64,000 nucleotides of DNA, taken from positions 3,596,001 to 3,660,000 of the forward strand of contig CADCXD010000018.1 in the NCBI GenBank assembly GCA_902806575.1, read 5' to 3'. Each line of letters starts with the position of its first letter. Position 1 is the stretch's first letter. Source of the stretch: Jackrogersella multiformis. Taxonomy: Eukaryota; Ascomycota; Sordariomycetes; Xylariales; Hypoxylaceae. Below, in pieces: positions 1 through 12,015 of this stretch. The translations under genes were made by a program, and so were the position numbers. Under the pieces are notes generated by a model, which was not told the origin of the DNA, did no database searches, and saw nothing but the letters and a program-made list of their open reading frames with translations.

Positions 1-797
1 ATACCAAGTGCGGGCCACTCATTTCCCATATAAAATCGCTAAAACGCCATATTCGTAACTTATTAAATAAAATAGTTATAATTATATAATTAGTTTTTTA
101 ATATTATTTATAATGAAGCTATTATATATTCAAAGTTTTATAAAATTAAAAAAATGTTAAAGTAGGTAAATAATTTTTTAAAGTTCGAGTTTTTTATTTT
201 ATATGTAAATTATATATAATTTTCTTACGTTTTTTTAAAAATTCATAATTAAATAACTATATTATTTTAATTTTTACTTTTAAATTTATTAAATCATTTA
301 ATAACTTAAATATATCATATTATAATTACACGTTATAAAATAATATATTTATTTAATAATAAAAGTTTAAACTTTTATGTTTTATTTTTACATATAAAAT
401 TTCACGTAAAATTTCCCCATAAATATTAAAAACATTATAATTAAGCGAATAAATTTTATAATAACGTATAATTTTAATATAACGTATATATAAAATAGAA
501 TAATTTAATAAAGTTAAAAGTAAAGTTAAAAGTAATAAGGTAATTTAATTATGAGTTTTTAAAGATACGTGGAAAAAATATATATAATTTACATATAAAA
601 CAAAAAACTCGAACTTTAAAAAATCATTTACCCACTTTAATATTTTTCTAATTTCATAAAACTTTATATATATATTTAGATTATTATAAATAACTTATAT
701 AATTTAACCGTATATTCATAACTATTTTATTTAATTAATTATAAATATAACGTTTTAGCGATTTTATATGGGAAAATGGGTGGCCCGCACCTGGTAT
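1..797. mobile_element. Palindromic terminal-inverted-repeat element (MITE-like), AT-mutated
   Basis: The first ~300 bases and the reverse complement of the last ~300 bases align almost throughout, so the element can fold back on itself. It starts ATACCAAGTGCGGGCC and ends GGCCCGCACCTGGTAT. The arms are separated by ~200 bases of A/T-rich DNA containing AAGTTAAAAGTA direct repeats. Differences between arms are mainly C/T and G/A, for example in the block after TAAAACG, which is the RIP pattern. No open frame survives. If the outer TA is the target duplication, the termini would be CCAGGTGCGGGCC, which suggests a Tc1/mariner-type non-autonomous element. The left flank lies outside the window, so the duplication cannot be confirmed. 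Confidence 0.8.
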
Positions 798-2563
798 GTG
801 CACGTAACGGTGATTCGACTTATCTCAATATCACCACCATTGAGCACATTACCTACCGGTATAGCCCCTGACCTAGATCCCTCATAGTTTCATATATAGG
901 CCGATGTAAATATATCTATATTTCATTCCATTTCTCATAACTATGGAAACCCAGCTTTTGCGATTTACATGCATGTTTACCCTTATTATCATTATTATTA
1001 TTAGATTACCAATGTAATATGTACTCTATACCAGTGCTTCTGTTTTGATTTCTTCGTACGCAGAGGCATGAAAGATAGGAGTAACTAGGTATGGATTCTC
1101 TTAACTACCTAGGTAGGTACCTAATGATTGAATAGTTTGTTTCTTTTCAAGAATGATTATTATTGTTAACGATATCTCCGACATTTTAGCTACAAGTATC
1201 ACCTTATCCTTCTAGATATGCGTAAACACGTTTCAAGTATATCACTTTCATGATAACATTGTACTAAGTGATGTCTGATCGTCTAATCTTCTATCATGTC
1301 TGCGTAGAAATCTTGATGTATCAACTTTGTAAGGATAGGAAATTCTGTGCCAGTCGCAAGCCTTACTCCTTTAGTACTGAGAGCTGAATTCGTGTTCTAG
1401 TATCAAGGGGGTATAGCTTCAGAGCATGTGGATGTGAATAATTACGCATATAAACCTGAAAGTAAGTTACGATTACTATTAGTTGGCCTTCTAATATTTG
1501 ATATTTGTTCAGGAGATGTCGCAATTCTCAAGAAAACTCTTGGCCGACCAAGGCCGTGTTCATCTTCTATTCCTCGCAGCCTGTTACATAGGTATTGAAT
1601 GATAGTCGTATGAACATGTTGAACATGTGAAAATATTTAGGTACATAATTAAACTATAGCTCAAGAGAGGATTGTATGCATTGATTGCCCCATAAAGGCG
1701 CGTTGGTGCTCGCCTGAGTGAGAGGAGATTATATAATCGGTTTCCGGATTTAGAAGGCGGCAAGACGTCTTCCTTGGCGCATTTACTACCTAGGTAATAT
1801 ACGACATGCAAGAATTTCGAAAGTCTTAACACTTGATATATACCTCGGTAGGTATTCATGGATAACTCTTTTTACCTTTTGGCATTTCAGGGAATAGGGG
1901 GGAGGACCCCCACCAAACCTAGGAACAATTAACGGCTCGGGAGATGATTGGTACCTACCTAGGTAGGTAGGTATCCAATCGTTTGGATTATCGGGGACGC
2001 CTTTCGTTTGACGATCAATTTGAGGTGGCAAGTTACAAGATAAGACAAGAAAGGAAACCCGGCGGGTATTCTTGTTTAAGAGAAAAAAAAGAAAAGTCTT
2101 CGTTTCTGATGTCACACAACTTCGTGGGGTCTAGACTACCTAGGTAGGTACCTAGAGACATAAGGTACGGGCGGCATGGAGGACACAATGGAAGTGGTAC
2201 CTGGGACTACGGGGCGATCGGATGGCATCACCGATGCCGATAGCGGTGCAACCTACATATCTAAGTACATAGGTACTTTTCTTCTTAAGAGGTACCTAAG
2301 TATCTAGGTAGGTACGGCCAGCAACTTTGGAATTCGGTGTTCGTTAATAGTACGTGGCTTATCAGTTGTTATCGCGGGAAGCTTGAGTCACTGGAATTTG
2401 GAATATATTGGAGTTAAATTCCCACCGAAATCCCAAACCTTCGCAAATACCAACTTTATTTCTCTAAACTTCCAATGTTTGATTGAACTCGTCAGAATTC
2501 GTTATGTGGTGGTGGTATTAATCACTCGTTGAATGTTTTAACATCCAAAATGCTTCGCGCGCT
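798..2563. other. Intergenic, no convincing gene
   Basis: About 1.8 kb without a supportable coding region. Short open frames on the minus strand have no recognisable motif. The stretch holds several CCTAGG-centred palindromic runs, for example at 1105-1122, 1951-1974 and 2136-2155, and the promoter of the downstream arginine gene. Confidence 0.6.
2384..2390 (+). promoter_or_regulatory. Gcn4/CPC1-type site TGAGTCA
   Basis: The heptamer TGAGTCA matches the TGA(C/G)TCA consensus bound by fungal cross-pathway control bZIP factors (Gcn4, CPC1, CpcA). It lies 174 bases upstream of the inferred start of an arginine biosynthetic gene, the expected target class. Function is inferred; a single heptamer can occur by chance. 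Confidence 0.5.
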
Positions 2564-4764
2564 ATGACAATGCAACTCACGGCCTGGAAGAGGGCAATTT
2601 CGAATCTGAATGTGAGTGAGATCGTCTTACGTCCTGAATTTGATGAATTCCGCTTCGTTTCTGCCGACGAACGGAGTGTGATAATCTACTTAACCTTGTT
2701 CCAAAAAAATGGTCAATTCTAAGATAAGTACATAATTTGCTGATTCTTCATAGACGCCGTCGACCAAGGACCTCAATAGGATCAATGGTTCAAATACATT
2801 GCCATTGCGGTCCGCGCGGAGCACCGCAAATAGCTGTGGGTACTCGGTAACATTCGCTTCTCCATATACTTCTATATCCAAATCACAAAAACACAAGAAG
2901 AGTCTCGATAGGGTATTATATGCTCCCCCCGTCTTCAAATCCAACCCTGTTAACCATACCTCAGGATTTCTTCGTCTCAGTCCTCGAGACTTCAGTCACC
3001 AAGCGAGATGCCAAGGCGTATATGAACAAGTTTGTCCCTCTGTTAGAGAAGAAAGGGGCAACTTGTTTCAAGGAACGCGCAGCGCAGACCCGTCCGGCAA
3101 GCAACAAAAACTCTACCGAGGAGGCGTCCATAATCGATGCTGCCGTTGCACAAAAGGATCTCGTCCAGGGACCTAAACTTGAAGCAGATGTCGCTATCCA
3201 ACTGCCATTGTACGTTGCCCTGGTTAAGTTTCGTGCACCTCAGGAGGTCAATGATGCTACTCTGGAAGGCGTGGGAAAGACTCTCGGTCAACTTCGGAAG
3301 CTTGGATTGATTAGCATTGTCGTAGTTGACTGTGGTATTTCCGGGGAGAATGAGGCCGCTCAGCGACAAACTGCCGCCATACAAGCTAATCGCATCGCCA
3401 TGGCGATAGATAACTATGATGCCCCTGGGGCACGGGTCATCGACTCCCCTATTTCTATCGACACCCTAATCGAGGGAGACAGTTCACCGTTTACTTCACG
3501 TGGTCTGTTTGTCGGTAATCCTAACGATCTGATGGCCGCATTGCAAGAGGAAGTAGTCCCTATCATCTCCTCCTTTGGATATACCGCCGATGACTGCGCG
3601 GTCAAGCCAATCAATGCCAACGATGTTATTCTAGCCCTTACCAGGCAATTATCAGGTCTTCAGTTCTTAGGTCAGCCGGTCGAAGATTCGAAGGCAATAC
3701 AGACATCAAGATCCGCCGAGGTGTACCGACTTGTCGTCTTAGACCCTCTAGGCGGAATTCCTGCTAAAAACCGAGCTACCGGAAGACACTTGTTTTTGAA
3801 CTTGGAGCAAGAATTTACGGAGGTTCGGAAGGATTTGACGGCGTCAACATCGTCGGGCTTGAATGGCCCAGCCTTGGACAATCTCCAGCACCTGGACAAT
3901 GCCGAGTTGGCAAAGAATGTCTTATCCCTATTACCACCAACCTCTTCTGCGGTTATCACGACCCCACAGGAAGCAGCAAACGAGCGCAGTCCAGAGGACA
4001 ATGGTGTGGATTGGGCACTTGTCGGCACAAGGCGAGGACAGAACCCACTCATACACAGCCTTCTCACCGACAAGCCAATTCAATCTTCGTCACTACCTCC
4101 CGAACGTTTCAGAACCTTCACATCCTCATCTGGTATGGCTCAGATCGGTTCACTGACAACTCTGGCTAAGCGCGGGATGCCGTTAACTATACTGCCAGAC
4201 CCTCGAGTCACTCCGTGGAAACCAGGACAGAGAGGTTTGAATCTAACGGATCCGTGTATTGACCTCCCTAGACTTGTCAACTTGATCGAGGATTCTTTTG
4301 GTAGGAAGCTCGATGTAGACGAATATTTGAAGAGGATACATGGCAACCTAGCCGGTGTTATAATCGCAGGAGAATATGAAGGAGGCGCGCTGCTAACGTG
4401 GGAGAAGCCACCAGGCCTGGACGGATCTGAATCAGACAGCTCAGGCCGACTCGTGCCCTACCTAGATAAGTTTGCGGTCCTCCGAAAGAGCCAAGGAGCT
4501 GGAGGAGTAGCCGATATCATATTCAATGCCATGGTTCGCGACTGCTTCCCGGAAGGAGTTTGCTGGAGAAGTAGGAAAGACAACCCCGTCAACAAGTGGT
4601 ACTTTGAGCGGTCGAGGGGATCGCTGAAGCTGAGCGGTATGAACTGGACGATGTTTTGGACCACCTCGCGCCTGGCCTTGGATGGTCAAAAATTTCGAGA
4701 TTATGAAAGTGTCTGCCGGGGTATTGAACCGTCGTGGGCAGATAATAAACACGTTGTCGATTAG
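2564..4764 (+). CDS. ARG2: Amino-acid N-acetyltransferase (N-acetylglutamate synthase), mitochondrial
   Basis: Makes N-acetylglutamate from glutamate and acetyl-CoA, the first step of arginine synthesis, in mitochondria. Proposed exons are 2564-2611, 2754-2912 and 2965-4764, giving about 668 residues, close to the family size. The third exon opens with DFFVSVLETS, exactly where family conservation begins, after acceptor CCTCAG. The second exon ends in Leu-Asp-Arg before a GTATTA donor, all phase 0. The first exon (MTMQLTAWKRAISNLN) ends at a perfect GTGAGT donor, and together with the Ser/Arg-rich second exon resembles a mitochondrial presequence. The body has an amino-acid-kinase-like half and a C-terminal GNAT half (LDKFAVLRKSQGAGGVADI, DNPVNKWYFERS). 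An alternative start at ATG 2920 would discard the presequence. The identity is firm; the two small exons are inferred. Confidence 0.9.
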
Positions 4765-6279
4765 ATAGATAGGGTTGGGTTGGTCGAAATATAGACGGTA
4801 CCTAACGATATTCCTTAAAAATAACGTAAATTATGGGAAATAACCCCTGATAGTCTGGCTTATATGGATTCAGCTGGTCCAACTGATGTCTATCATTGCT
4901 AATGATAGATACCAAAGCAGATATGGTATTCTAAAATGTAACTGTTTGCTATAGCCTTGACCTTTTAAAGCTTCCCTTTTACGTTGTAATTCACAGCCTT
5001 ACGAGCTTACCTTATATAGATGTGTGTATATACCCATATTTACGAGTCATTGTTACTCTTATCAGTTACTCCTTGGGCTAATATAGCTGAGACGGCATCT
5101 CGGAAGTAGAAGTACGAGTTAAAACCGCGATCCTTGCTCACAAGGATCGCCAATACCCAATATACTTATGTATTTATATGTAAGAATGTGTAATGGAATT
5201 TGTACACGTTTCATACAGTACAAAACACGAGATTCCGGAATCCGAGCAAGCATACCTACCTAGGTATATAGAGGTAGATACGTAAATTTATGTCGCGGGG
5301 TGGTAGGGCGGTAGGGCGGTCGGATGGATTGATGAGAGAAAAACTCCACTATCGTGGTTGGCATTACTACGTAGTACAGTATGTGATCGTGGTGGGGGAA
5401 TTTAGGTGGGTTTTCAGGTGGGGTAGATCGATGATATCAGAGGGGGGTGGAAATATAGTTGGGCTTGCTGAACTTGGGCCACTTATAACCTTGGAAGTTA
5501 CCTAGGTACCTAGGTACCTCGTTCTTGTTTTGGCGCCTCACGATGAAAGAGTAACAAAGCTACGGGAAGCGAATTGACTCGATATGACTCGAAATATGTC
5601 ACATATGAGATGTACATAGGTAGTTGGGATAGGATAAAAATTTCAATTATCATGACAACCGCACTTAGGTACCTAGATAGTCAAGTTTATTTATTTATAT
5701 TCACTTGGGTATTAATGAAATATATGAGGCTTGCCCAGGTGGTGGGTGGTGTGGCGCGTTTAGATAATGGATGTATCCATACCTAGGTATTAAACACACC
5801 CAGCACACCTAGGTAGTTACATGTACGTACTTATCTACCTAAGGTACCTAGGTAGGCACCGATAATGATGGAACCGGAAGAGCCTTACAGCTGGGGCCCC
5901 ACCTGGCGGAATGTCGAAATGTCCAGAACTTTCGGGAAGGCTGAGATGCACACCGGGGGGTGTAACAAATGAGGGGTTCTGATAGAGACGCTAAGGTTGA
6001 AAGTCCTTCGCGATCTCCCACTTCGCATTTTCGGGCAGCTTTTTATTTTTTATTTTTTATCCTTTAAGAATCTTTCTCCCCTTTGCCGCAAACACGACAT
6101 TCCAACAAAACACCACTACCGTATTTCCTCTCTATTACAACTAGGTCATATTTGGCAGAATTCCAATCCGGCACAAGATAAACGGTTCGCGACGTTTTCC
6201 TGACTCTCCCCGCAGTCAAACATCACTTTTATCTTTTATTTGTTTATTCTAGTTCCTGTTCTCTACACATCTTAGCAAG
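4765..6279. other. Intergenic between ARG2 and hsp88
   Basis: Holds the 3' flank of ARG2 and the promoter of the chaperone gene. Several TACCTAGGTA-type palindromes occur, for example 5499-5518. Pyrimidine-rich tracts at 6030-6240 just before the start codon are typical of fungal promoters. No gene is supportable. Confidence 0.6.
5926..5938 (+). promoter_or_regulatory. Heat shock element GAAnnTTCnnGAA
   Basis: The sequence GAACTTTCGGGAA is a perfect three-unit heat shock element of alternating GAA/TTC, bound by trimeric heat shock factor. It lies about 340 bases upstream of the Hsp88 start codon, which fits heat-inducible expression known for this chaperone class. Binding is inferred. Confidence 0.7.
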
Positions 6280-8911
6280 ATGAGCGTAGTTGGTACGTCT
6301 TCCAACACACACACGATGCAGAAAACCCTGAAGGGGAAGAGTAGCAAGGTCATCTAACCATATATCAAAATAGGCGTGGACTTCGGAACCCTGAACACCG
6401 TCATTGCAGTCGCCAGGAACCGAGGTGTCGATGTCGTATGTACTACCCTATATCGTATATTGTCTACCAACAATACCAACAAGCATATATATATGCCTAG
6501 GTGCAGGTACCTAAGTAGTTACGGACGAGGCTGACAATATGCACAGATCACCAATGAGGTCTCCAACCGAGCTACCCCGTAAGTTAAACATGGCAGTCCT
6601 GCGCTCCGTGCATATCACATCATATACTAACATATTGGTCCTTTTAGTTCCTTAGTTGGATTCGGGCCCAAGTCCCGATACCTCGGCGAACCTGCCAAGA
6701 CTCAAGAGATCTCTAACCTCAAGAACACCGTCAGCTCCCTAAAGCGCTTGGGCGGTCGAAGTATCAACGACCCGGATATTCAGATTGAGCAGCAGTTTGT
6801 CTCCGCCCCTCTCGTCGATGTCGGCGGTCAAGTTGGCGCTGAGGTGTCGTACTTGGGCAAGAAAGAGAAGTTCTCAGCCACTCAACTGACGGCCATGTTC
6901 TTGAGCAAGATCAAGCAGACAACCCAGAACGAGTTGAAGTTGCCTGTCACCGACCTTGTCATAAGCGTGCCTGCGTGGTTCACTGACGTCCAGCGAAGAA
7001 GCCTTCTAGACGCAGCCGAGATCGCTGGTATAACACTTCTCCGTGTGATGAACGACACCACCGCTGCCGCTCTCGGCTACGGAATCACTAAGCTAGATCT
7101 GCCCTCAGCTGAGGAGAAGCCTCGCCGAGTCGCTTTCGTCGACGTCGGCCACGCCGACTATTCCTGCTCGATTGTCGAGTTTAAGAAGGGCGAGCTTAGT
7201 GTCAAGTCCACGGCGTACGATCGCCACTTCGGTGGCCGAGACTTCAACCTGGCCTTGGTCAACCACTTCCAAAAGGAGTTTAAGGGCAAGTACAGGATCG
7301 ATATTACGACCAACCCCAAGGCTATGGTCCGTGTCGAGGCTGCTGCCGAGAAGCTGAAGAAGATTCTGTCAGCCAACCAACAAGCGCCTATGAACATTGA
7401 GTCGCTCATGAACGATATTGATGTAACGGCCATGATTACGCGACCGGAATTCGAGGCGCTCGTGGAGCCGTTATTGAGCAGGGCCACGGTACCATTGGAG
7501 CAGGCACTAGCTGAAGCCAAGCTCTCCAAGGATGATATTGACGTAATCGAGCTGGTTGGAGGATGTACACGTGTTCCTTCCCTCAAGGAGCGCATTCAGG
7601 CATACTTCGGAAAACCTCTTTCGTTCACTCTCAACCAGGATGAGGCGGTTGCCCGGGGTTGTGCATTCAGCTGCGCCATTCTCTCGCCTGTCTTCAAGGT
7701 CCGCGATTTTGCCGTACAGGATATCGTTAACTACCCCATCGAATTCTCTTGGGAGAAGGATGTCGACATCCCAGATGAGGACACTAGTCTTACGGTCTTT
7801 AATAAGGGCAATGTCCTTCCATCCACAAAGATCTTGACTTTCTACCGCAAGCAAGCATTTGACCTCGAGGCTAGATATGCTAAGCCTGATGAACTGCCTG
7901 GCAAGATTTCGCCTTTCATTGGCCGATTCTCCGTCAAAAACGTTAAGGCAGATCCCAAGACCGAGTTCATGATCTGCAAGCTCAAGGCGAGGGTCAACAT
8001 TCACGGTGTTCTTAATGTGGAGAGTGGATACTACGTTGAAGACCAAGAAGTAGAAGAAGACATTAAGGACGACAAGAAAGAGGATGGAGACAAGAAGGAT
8101 GCAGATGTAAGTCACCACAATTCTTCCCCAGGTCGCTTACTAGCAAAGCAACGTTGGTTTAACGCCTGTGATACGTTTACTCCCACGTCCATGCTCGACC
8201 ATTGATCCCCTCCCTGAAAGGAAGCCTCATATGGAACAATGATGACTAACCAGAACTGTAGGCAATGGAAACCGATGACAAGAAGGACGGGGATAAGCCC
8301 AAGACCCGAAAAGTCAAGAAGCAAGTCCGCAAAGGCGACCTTCCTATCGTTGCTGGCACCACATCATTGGACGAAATGTCTAGGAACTCCCTTGCCGAGA
8401 AGGAAGCGTCGATGCTCATGGAGGACAAGCTTGTTGCCGACACAGAGGAGAAGAAGAACGAGCTTGAAACGTATATCTACGATCTGCGAAATAAGCTAGA
8501 CGACCAATACGCCGACTTCGCTAGTGACGATGAGAAAGACAAACTGAGATCGAAGCTGACGGAGAGCGAGGTAAGTCTTTTTTCTTAGCAAACTCAGACC
8601 TTTGATAACGAGCTAACGCGGTTTAGGATTGGTTATACGAGGACGGTGAAGATGCTACTAAGGCGGTCTACATAGCCAAGATGGAAGAGCTTCGAGCCAT
8701 GGCCGGTCCTATCACGCAACGTTACTTCGACAAGGTAGAAGCAGATCGTCAGGCCCTCCAGGCCAGGCTCGATGCCGAAGCTTCCGCCAAGAAAACCGCC
8801 GAGGAGGAAGCTCGAAAGGCAGCCGAGGCCGCGAAGGGCGAAGCCAACAAGGACGAAGAAATGACCGACGCGGAGACGGCGAAGCCCGAGGTCGAAGAAG
8901 CTCAATCGTAG
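6280..8911 (+). CDS. hsp88: Hsp110/SSE-type chaperone Hsp88
   Basis: Cytosolic Hsp70-superfamily protein that acts as nucleotide exchange factor and holdase for Hsp70. Six exons join in frame: 6280-6292, 6374-6435, 6547-6578, 6648-8106, 8262-8570 and 8627-8911, giving 719 residues, close to the ~707 of Neurospora Hsp88. The N-terminus [20 protein letters not shown] is the ATPase phosphate-binding loop of the SSE class. Then come the nucleotide-binding domain ([30 protein letters not shown]) and a beta domain. An acidic lysine/aspartate loop around 8040-8300 is split by an intron, and an Ala/Glu-rich C-terminal tail follows. Clustered introns at the 5' end are common in fungal hsp70-class genes. 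An HSE lies upstream. The gene looks intact. Confidence 0.95.
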
Positions 8912-9772
8912 AATCGCGCAGAGGCTTCTCCCCTTAAGCGAAAACGCACGGGCTCCACGTGATACCAGTATCGACGGTTAGGTGACCTGGCTAGGTACCA
9001 TACTACAATGTGTGCATGACGAGGACGAAAACAGGAGAGTTTATAATGACTATGGTAGGGGCCAATACGGCGGATACTGGACCAGGCATCGTTCAAGGGG
9101 GGTTCTGATCATCATCATCATCGTCATCATTCTGCGGATAGCTCACGAGGAATAGACTCCCTTTTTTTTCATTTTGCACACCGAAGGGGGTCAGCACGCA
9201 GACTTTAGATAGACCAGAAAATTAAGGTTGTTTAAGTAATCGTTCGCTTTGGCGCCTTGTGCGCTGCGTGAGTTTGCATATGTGATTGTTGTTCCTAGGT
9301 AGTTGAGGGGTAAGGGGTAAAGAGTAAAGGGCTAAAGGGCTTAGGTATTTAAGGTTAGGTCGGAAGAACTGAGCCTAGCCTAGGTGTATGAGGATTCTAA
9401 GTCCGTCTTGCGTTATAGTAGGTACCTAGTTAAGAAGGAGTGACATGGATTAGAAATAAAGGGGGTTGCGGATGGTAGTTCTATTCAGTACTTTTACCCC
9501 TGGTCTCGCTTAAGCCCCCTTTTTTTATCTCTCCACCTCCCCCCTTTTCTTAAGTTAATGAGATTTTAGTCTTAATTATCTCCGTAACGAGATTCAGCGG
9601 GAGATTCAAGTCATTACGCCTTTTCGTTATATTATTAAGCGTACAACAGGCATCGAGTGAACCAGAAACGTATGAGTCTAGATATGGCAATGAAGAACTA
9701 AGCGACGTTGAACCATTGAAAAGCCCATTATCCACGGTGGCTCGTCATAACGCGATCAATTATACACCCCTA
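8912..9772. other. Intergenic with trinucleotide repeat
   Basis: 3' flank of hsp88. Contains a CAT/CGT trinucleotide run at about 9107-9131 and G-rich AGGGGTAAGGGGTAAAG-like repeats near 9306-9330. The frame of the next gene is open upstream of its first ATG back to roughly 9600, so an unrecognised first exon may lie here. Confidence 0.5.
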
Positions 9773-10917
9773 ATGATATTTAAATGGCTGGAATCATTAC
9801 AGGATGAACCAAACTACCGAATAATCGCCCAAGTGTGCGAAGATGTGTTCCAAAATCATTCAGTGGACGGCGGAAATGCACCAACACGAGACTCTGCGGC
9901 GCCATCAGGCTTCACAACCAGTTCCCAACAAAACGAAACAGGGAAAAAGCGGAAATCTTCAAGTTTAGACGAAGATAATGCTGCTCATTCCATAGCAGTA
10001 TCTTCTTCGATCGAGACACCCCCAGCTAAGACCCACCAGAAGCCTAAGTTCGCATGCCATTTCTGGAAGATGAACCAGCACTTGTACGCAACCTGTAAGC
10101 ATACAGGTTATGCTCAACTATGTCATTTAACGGATCATTTACGGAAGGAACACAGTTTGAAGGAGTATTCTTGTCAGAAATGCTGGCGGCAATTTGGTAA
10201 CTCGGAAGCTTTAGTAACCCATAATAGCGAAACCAGTGACAATGCTTGCCGTGAGATAGGAGGGACACCAATCAACAGTCTAAGGATATCTAGAGCACAC
10301 ACCGGAGATTATAAGAAATGGTTTTGGATCTGGGCCAGACTATTCCCCCGGTTTCAGACGCCCATGTCGCCTTACTGGGAACCCTTCGATTATGATGAGC
10401 AGTTGTTTTCGAACCAGAGGCAATTTGTGTCAGCCCAGCTTGAGTTAGTACTCCCAGAAGAAAATTTCAAGGCGGTGATGGATACTCTATCAAGGTTTCG
10501 TGAGTACTAGGTGACTAATCCCCTAAGCCTCAAAATACGGCAATGCTTCCAACTCCAGCAGCGACTCAGGCAAGCGAAGATGCTCGCCTGCCCAGACCAT
10601 ATGATTCCCAACCGCCCGAACTGAGACAATACCAGGATTCCTCCCTTATTACACGAGATCTCCCGATAACAGGCATAGATTCCCCATCGCCGCGGCCAGA
10701 TATTGATTATGATCATTTGATATTTCAAGAGTCAATTGATAACGTGGTCAATTTGCCTACAGATGACGATATGGTTGGCGAAGCCTCGCGAGCCCTTATT
10801 GGCATGGACCTCGACATACAGGACGCCTCACAGGATTACGATATTCCATTCGAGTTTGACCCCCAGCTTTTTAACTTTGATGGACTTGATGATCTGGATC
10901 AGTTCGATTTTTCATAA
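9773..10917 (+). CDS. C2H2-like zinc-binding protein with acidic C-terminus
   Basis: Two exons, 9773-10499 and 10559-10917, join in frame across a 59-nt intron (GTGAGT donor, GACTAAT branch, CTCCAG acceptor), giving about 361 residues. The core matches a large Pezizomycotina family: FACHFWKM, then a Cys/His block with HLRKEHSLKEYSCQKCW and a second His, then a conserved KKWFWIWARLFPRF segment equivalent to the WFxIWDILFPG block. Ahead of it are a Lys/Arg patch (GKKRKSSS) and Ser-rich sequence, suggesting a nuclear protein. The second exon is acidic and ends with Phe-Asp-rich sequence like a transcriptional activation domain. The frame continues open upstream of ATG 9773 with coding-like acidic sequence, so the true start may be further 5'. 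Function is unknown; a transcription factor role is inferred. Confidence 0.7.
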
Positions 10918-11613
10918 AGAGATGAACAAGGATAATTGTCACCTCACCAGATCAACCCGAGTGGACGGCTAATTAGGTATCCATTGGTTTTGATTACCAT
11001 GCTCTGAGAATCCTCGGGGTTAAAAGACGAGTTGGAAAAGTTGTTCCTAATCGTCGATGTGAAAGCTATTACGCTGCATGGAGTTAAGACATCGTGACCT
11101 ACTTATACAGGTACACTCATAGATAGGTAGAAAGGAAAAATGAGGATACAATGTCACAATTCAACGTTTCGTGGACGCACTGCTAGAATTACGACGTGTT
11201 GCTACTATTAATACTCGTTTTGAATTTTCTGATTGACGATTGCTTTAGGTAAATACCTGGGGTTCTTCATGTGCCTAAGAAATCTGATCTTCCCAGCTTT
11301 TATTGCTGAATACAATTCTAAACATCATTCGGGCTCCGGCCTTATAGGAAACTTGAGGATTTCTAATAGGCATGTCACTTGCCGATCATTGTAAATTGAC
11401 GATTCGTATAATACCACTAAGGGGTTTCCATACTACTCTTTATCATTATATACTTGCAGTAAAAGTGTAACGAGAAGAAAGAAAACATATAAATATGAGA
11501 TGCTAAGGTAAATAATCGACTTAGCTTAGATACCTAGGTACATAAAAGAGTAATACATGATTTAGAAACGATTAATACCCTCTTCAACCGACCCTTGCTC
11601 TTGCTTGAATGCC
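10918..11613. other. Intergenic
   Basis: No gene seen. Lies between the C2H2-like gene and the stranded 3' end of the ankyrin gene. Moderately AT-rich, with a CCTAGG palindrome near 11530. Confidence 0.5.
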
Positions 11614-11697
11614 TTACAATGGCCACTCAGTGGTCTGGAATGGGGCTTTACTGATCCCCAGGATGTCATCTAAAACCTGCTGGTTTCTCTCTTGGTC
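11614..11697 (-). pseudogene. Stranded original 3' end of the Clr5-ankyrin gene
   Basis: Reading the minus strand from the left target duplication gives 27 codons that continue the ankyrin reading frame at 18348 exactly (Asp-Gln-Glu-Arg-Asn-Gln first, ending Thr-Glu-Trp-Pro-Leu) to a TAA at 11614-11616. The two parts are separated by the retrotransposon at 11703-18342. Removing the element and one copy of the CTCTT duplication restores one continuous frame. This is therefore the pre-insertion C-terminus, now disconnected from its promoter. Confidence 0.85.
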
Positions 11698-11702
11698 CTC
11701 TT
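11698..11702. repeat. Target site duplication CTCTT (left)
   Basis: CTCTT directly precedes the TGTCATAC LTR start and is repeated at 18343-18347 after the LTR end TCACA. Confidence 0.92.
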
Positions 11703-12015
11703 TGTCATACGGATAGGCTCCACGAAGCAGAGTATGATCAATATATATATGCAAGTTGGTAAATACGAGATATGTTAGAACTTATAAAATAAAGTTATTA
11801 GATAAGGTTAATTAGAAGATTTAATTAATATATATAAAATTAAATTAATAGGATTAAGAGGGCGTTAATAACGCTTAAAAAGATATTTAAATTATATATA
11901 TATAAGTTATTACGCCTCGCTTCGTAAAAAGAAATAAAAGGTAAGGATTTTAAAACTATAAAAAATTATTACTTAAATTTAAATTATAATTTTAAGCCTT
12001 ATTATCTTTATTATA
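11703..12015 (+). repeat. Left LTR of copy 1
   Basis: 313 bp, the same length as the intact solo LTR. The first ~60 bases match that LTR almost exactly; from ~11780 on, C-to-T and G-to-A changes dominate, ending CTTTATTATA in place of CCTTGTCACA. Confidence 0.9.

Noticed and set aside
1786..2115. 109-codon minus-strand open frame
   Set aside because: No family motif, crosses CCTAGG palindromes, no intron or promoter support.
2799..3176. Open frame overlapping ARG2 in another frame
   Set aside because: It begins at TTG, not ATG. Its first 38 codons are used as ARG2 exon 2; the remainder is a shadow frame after the intron.
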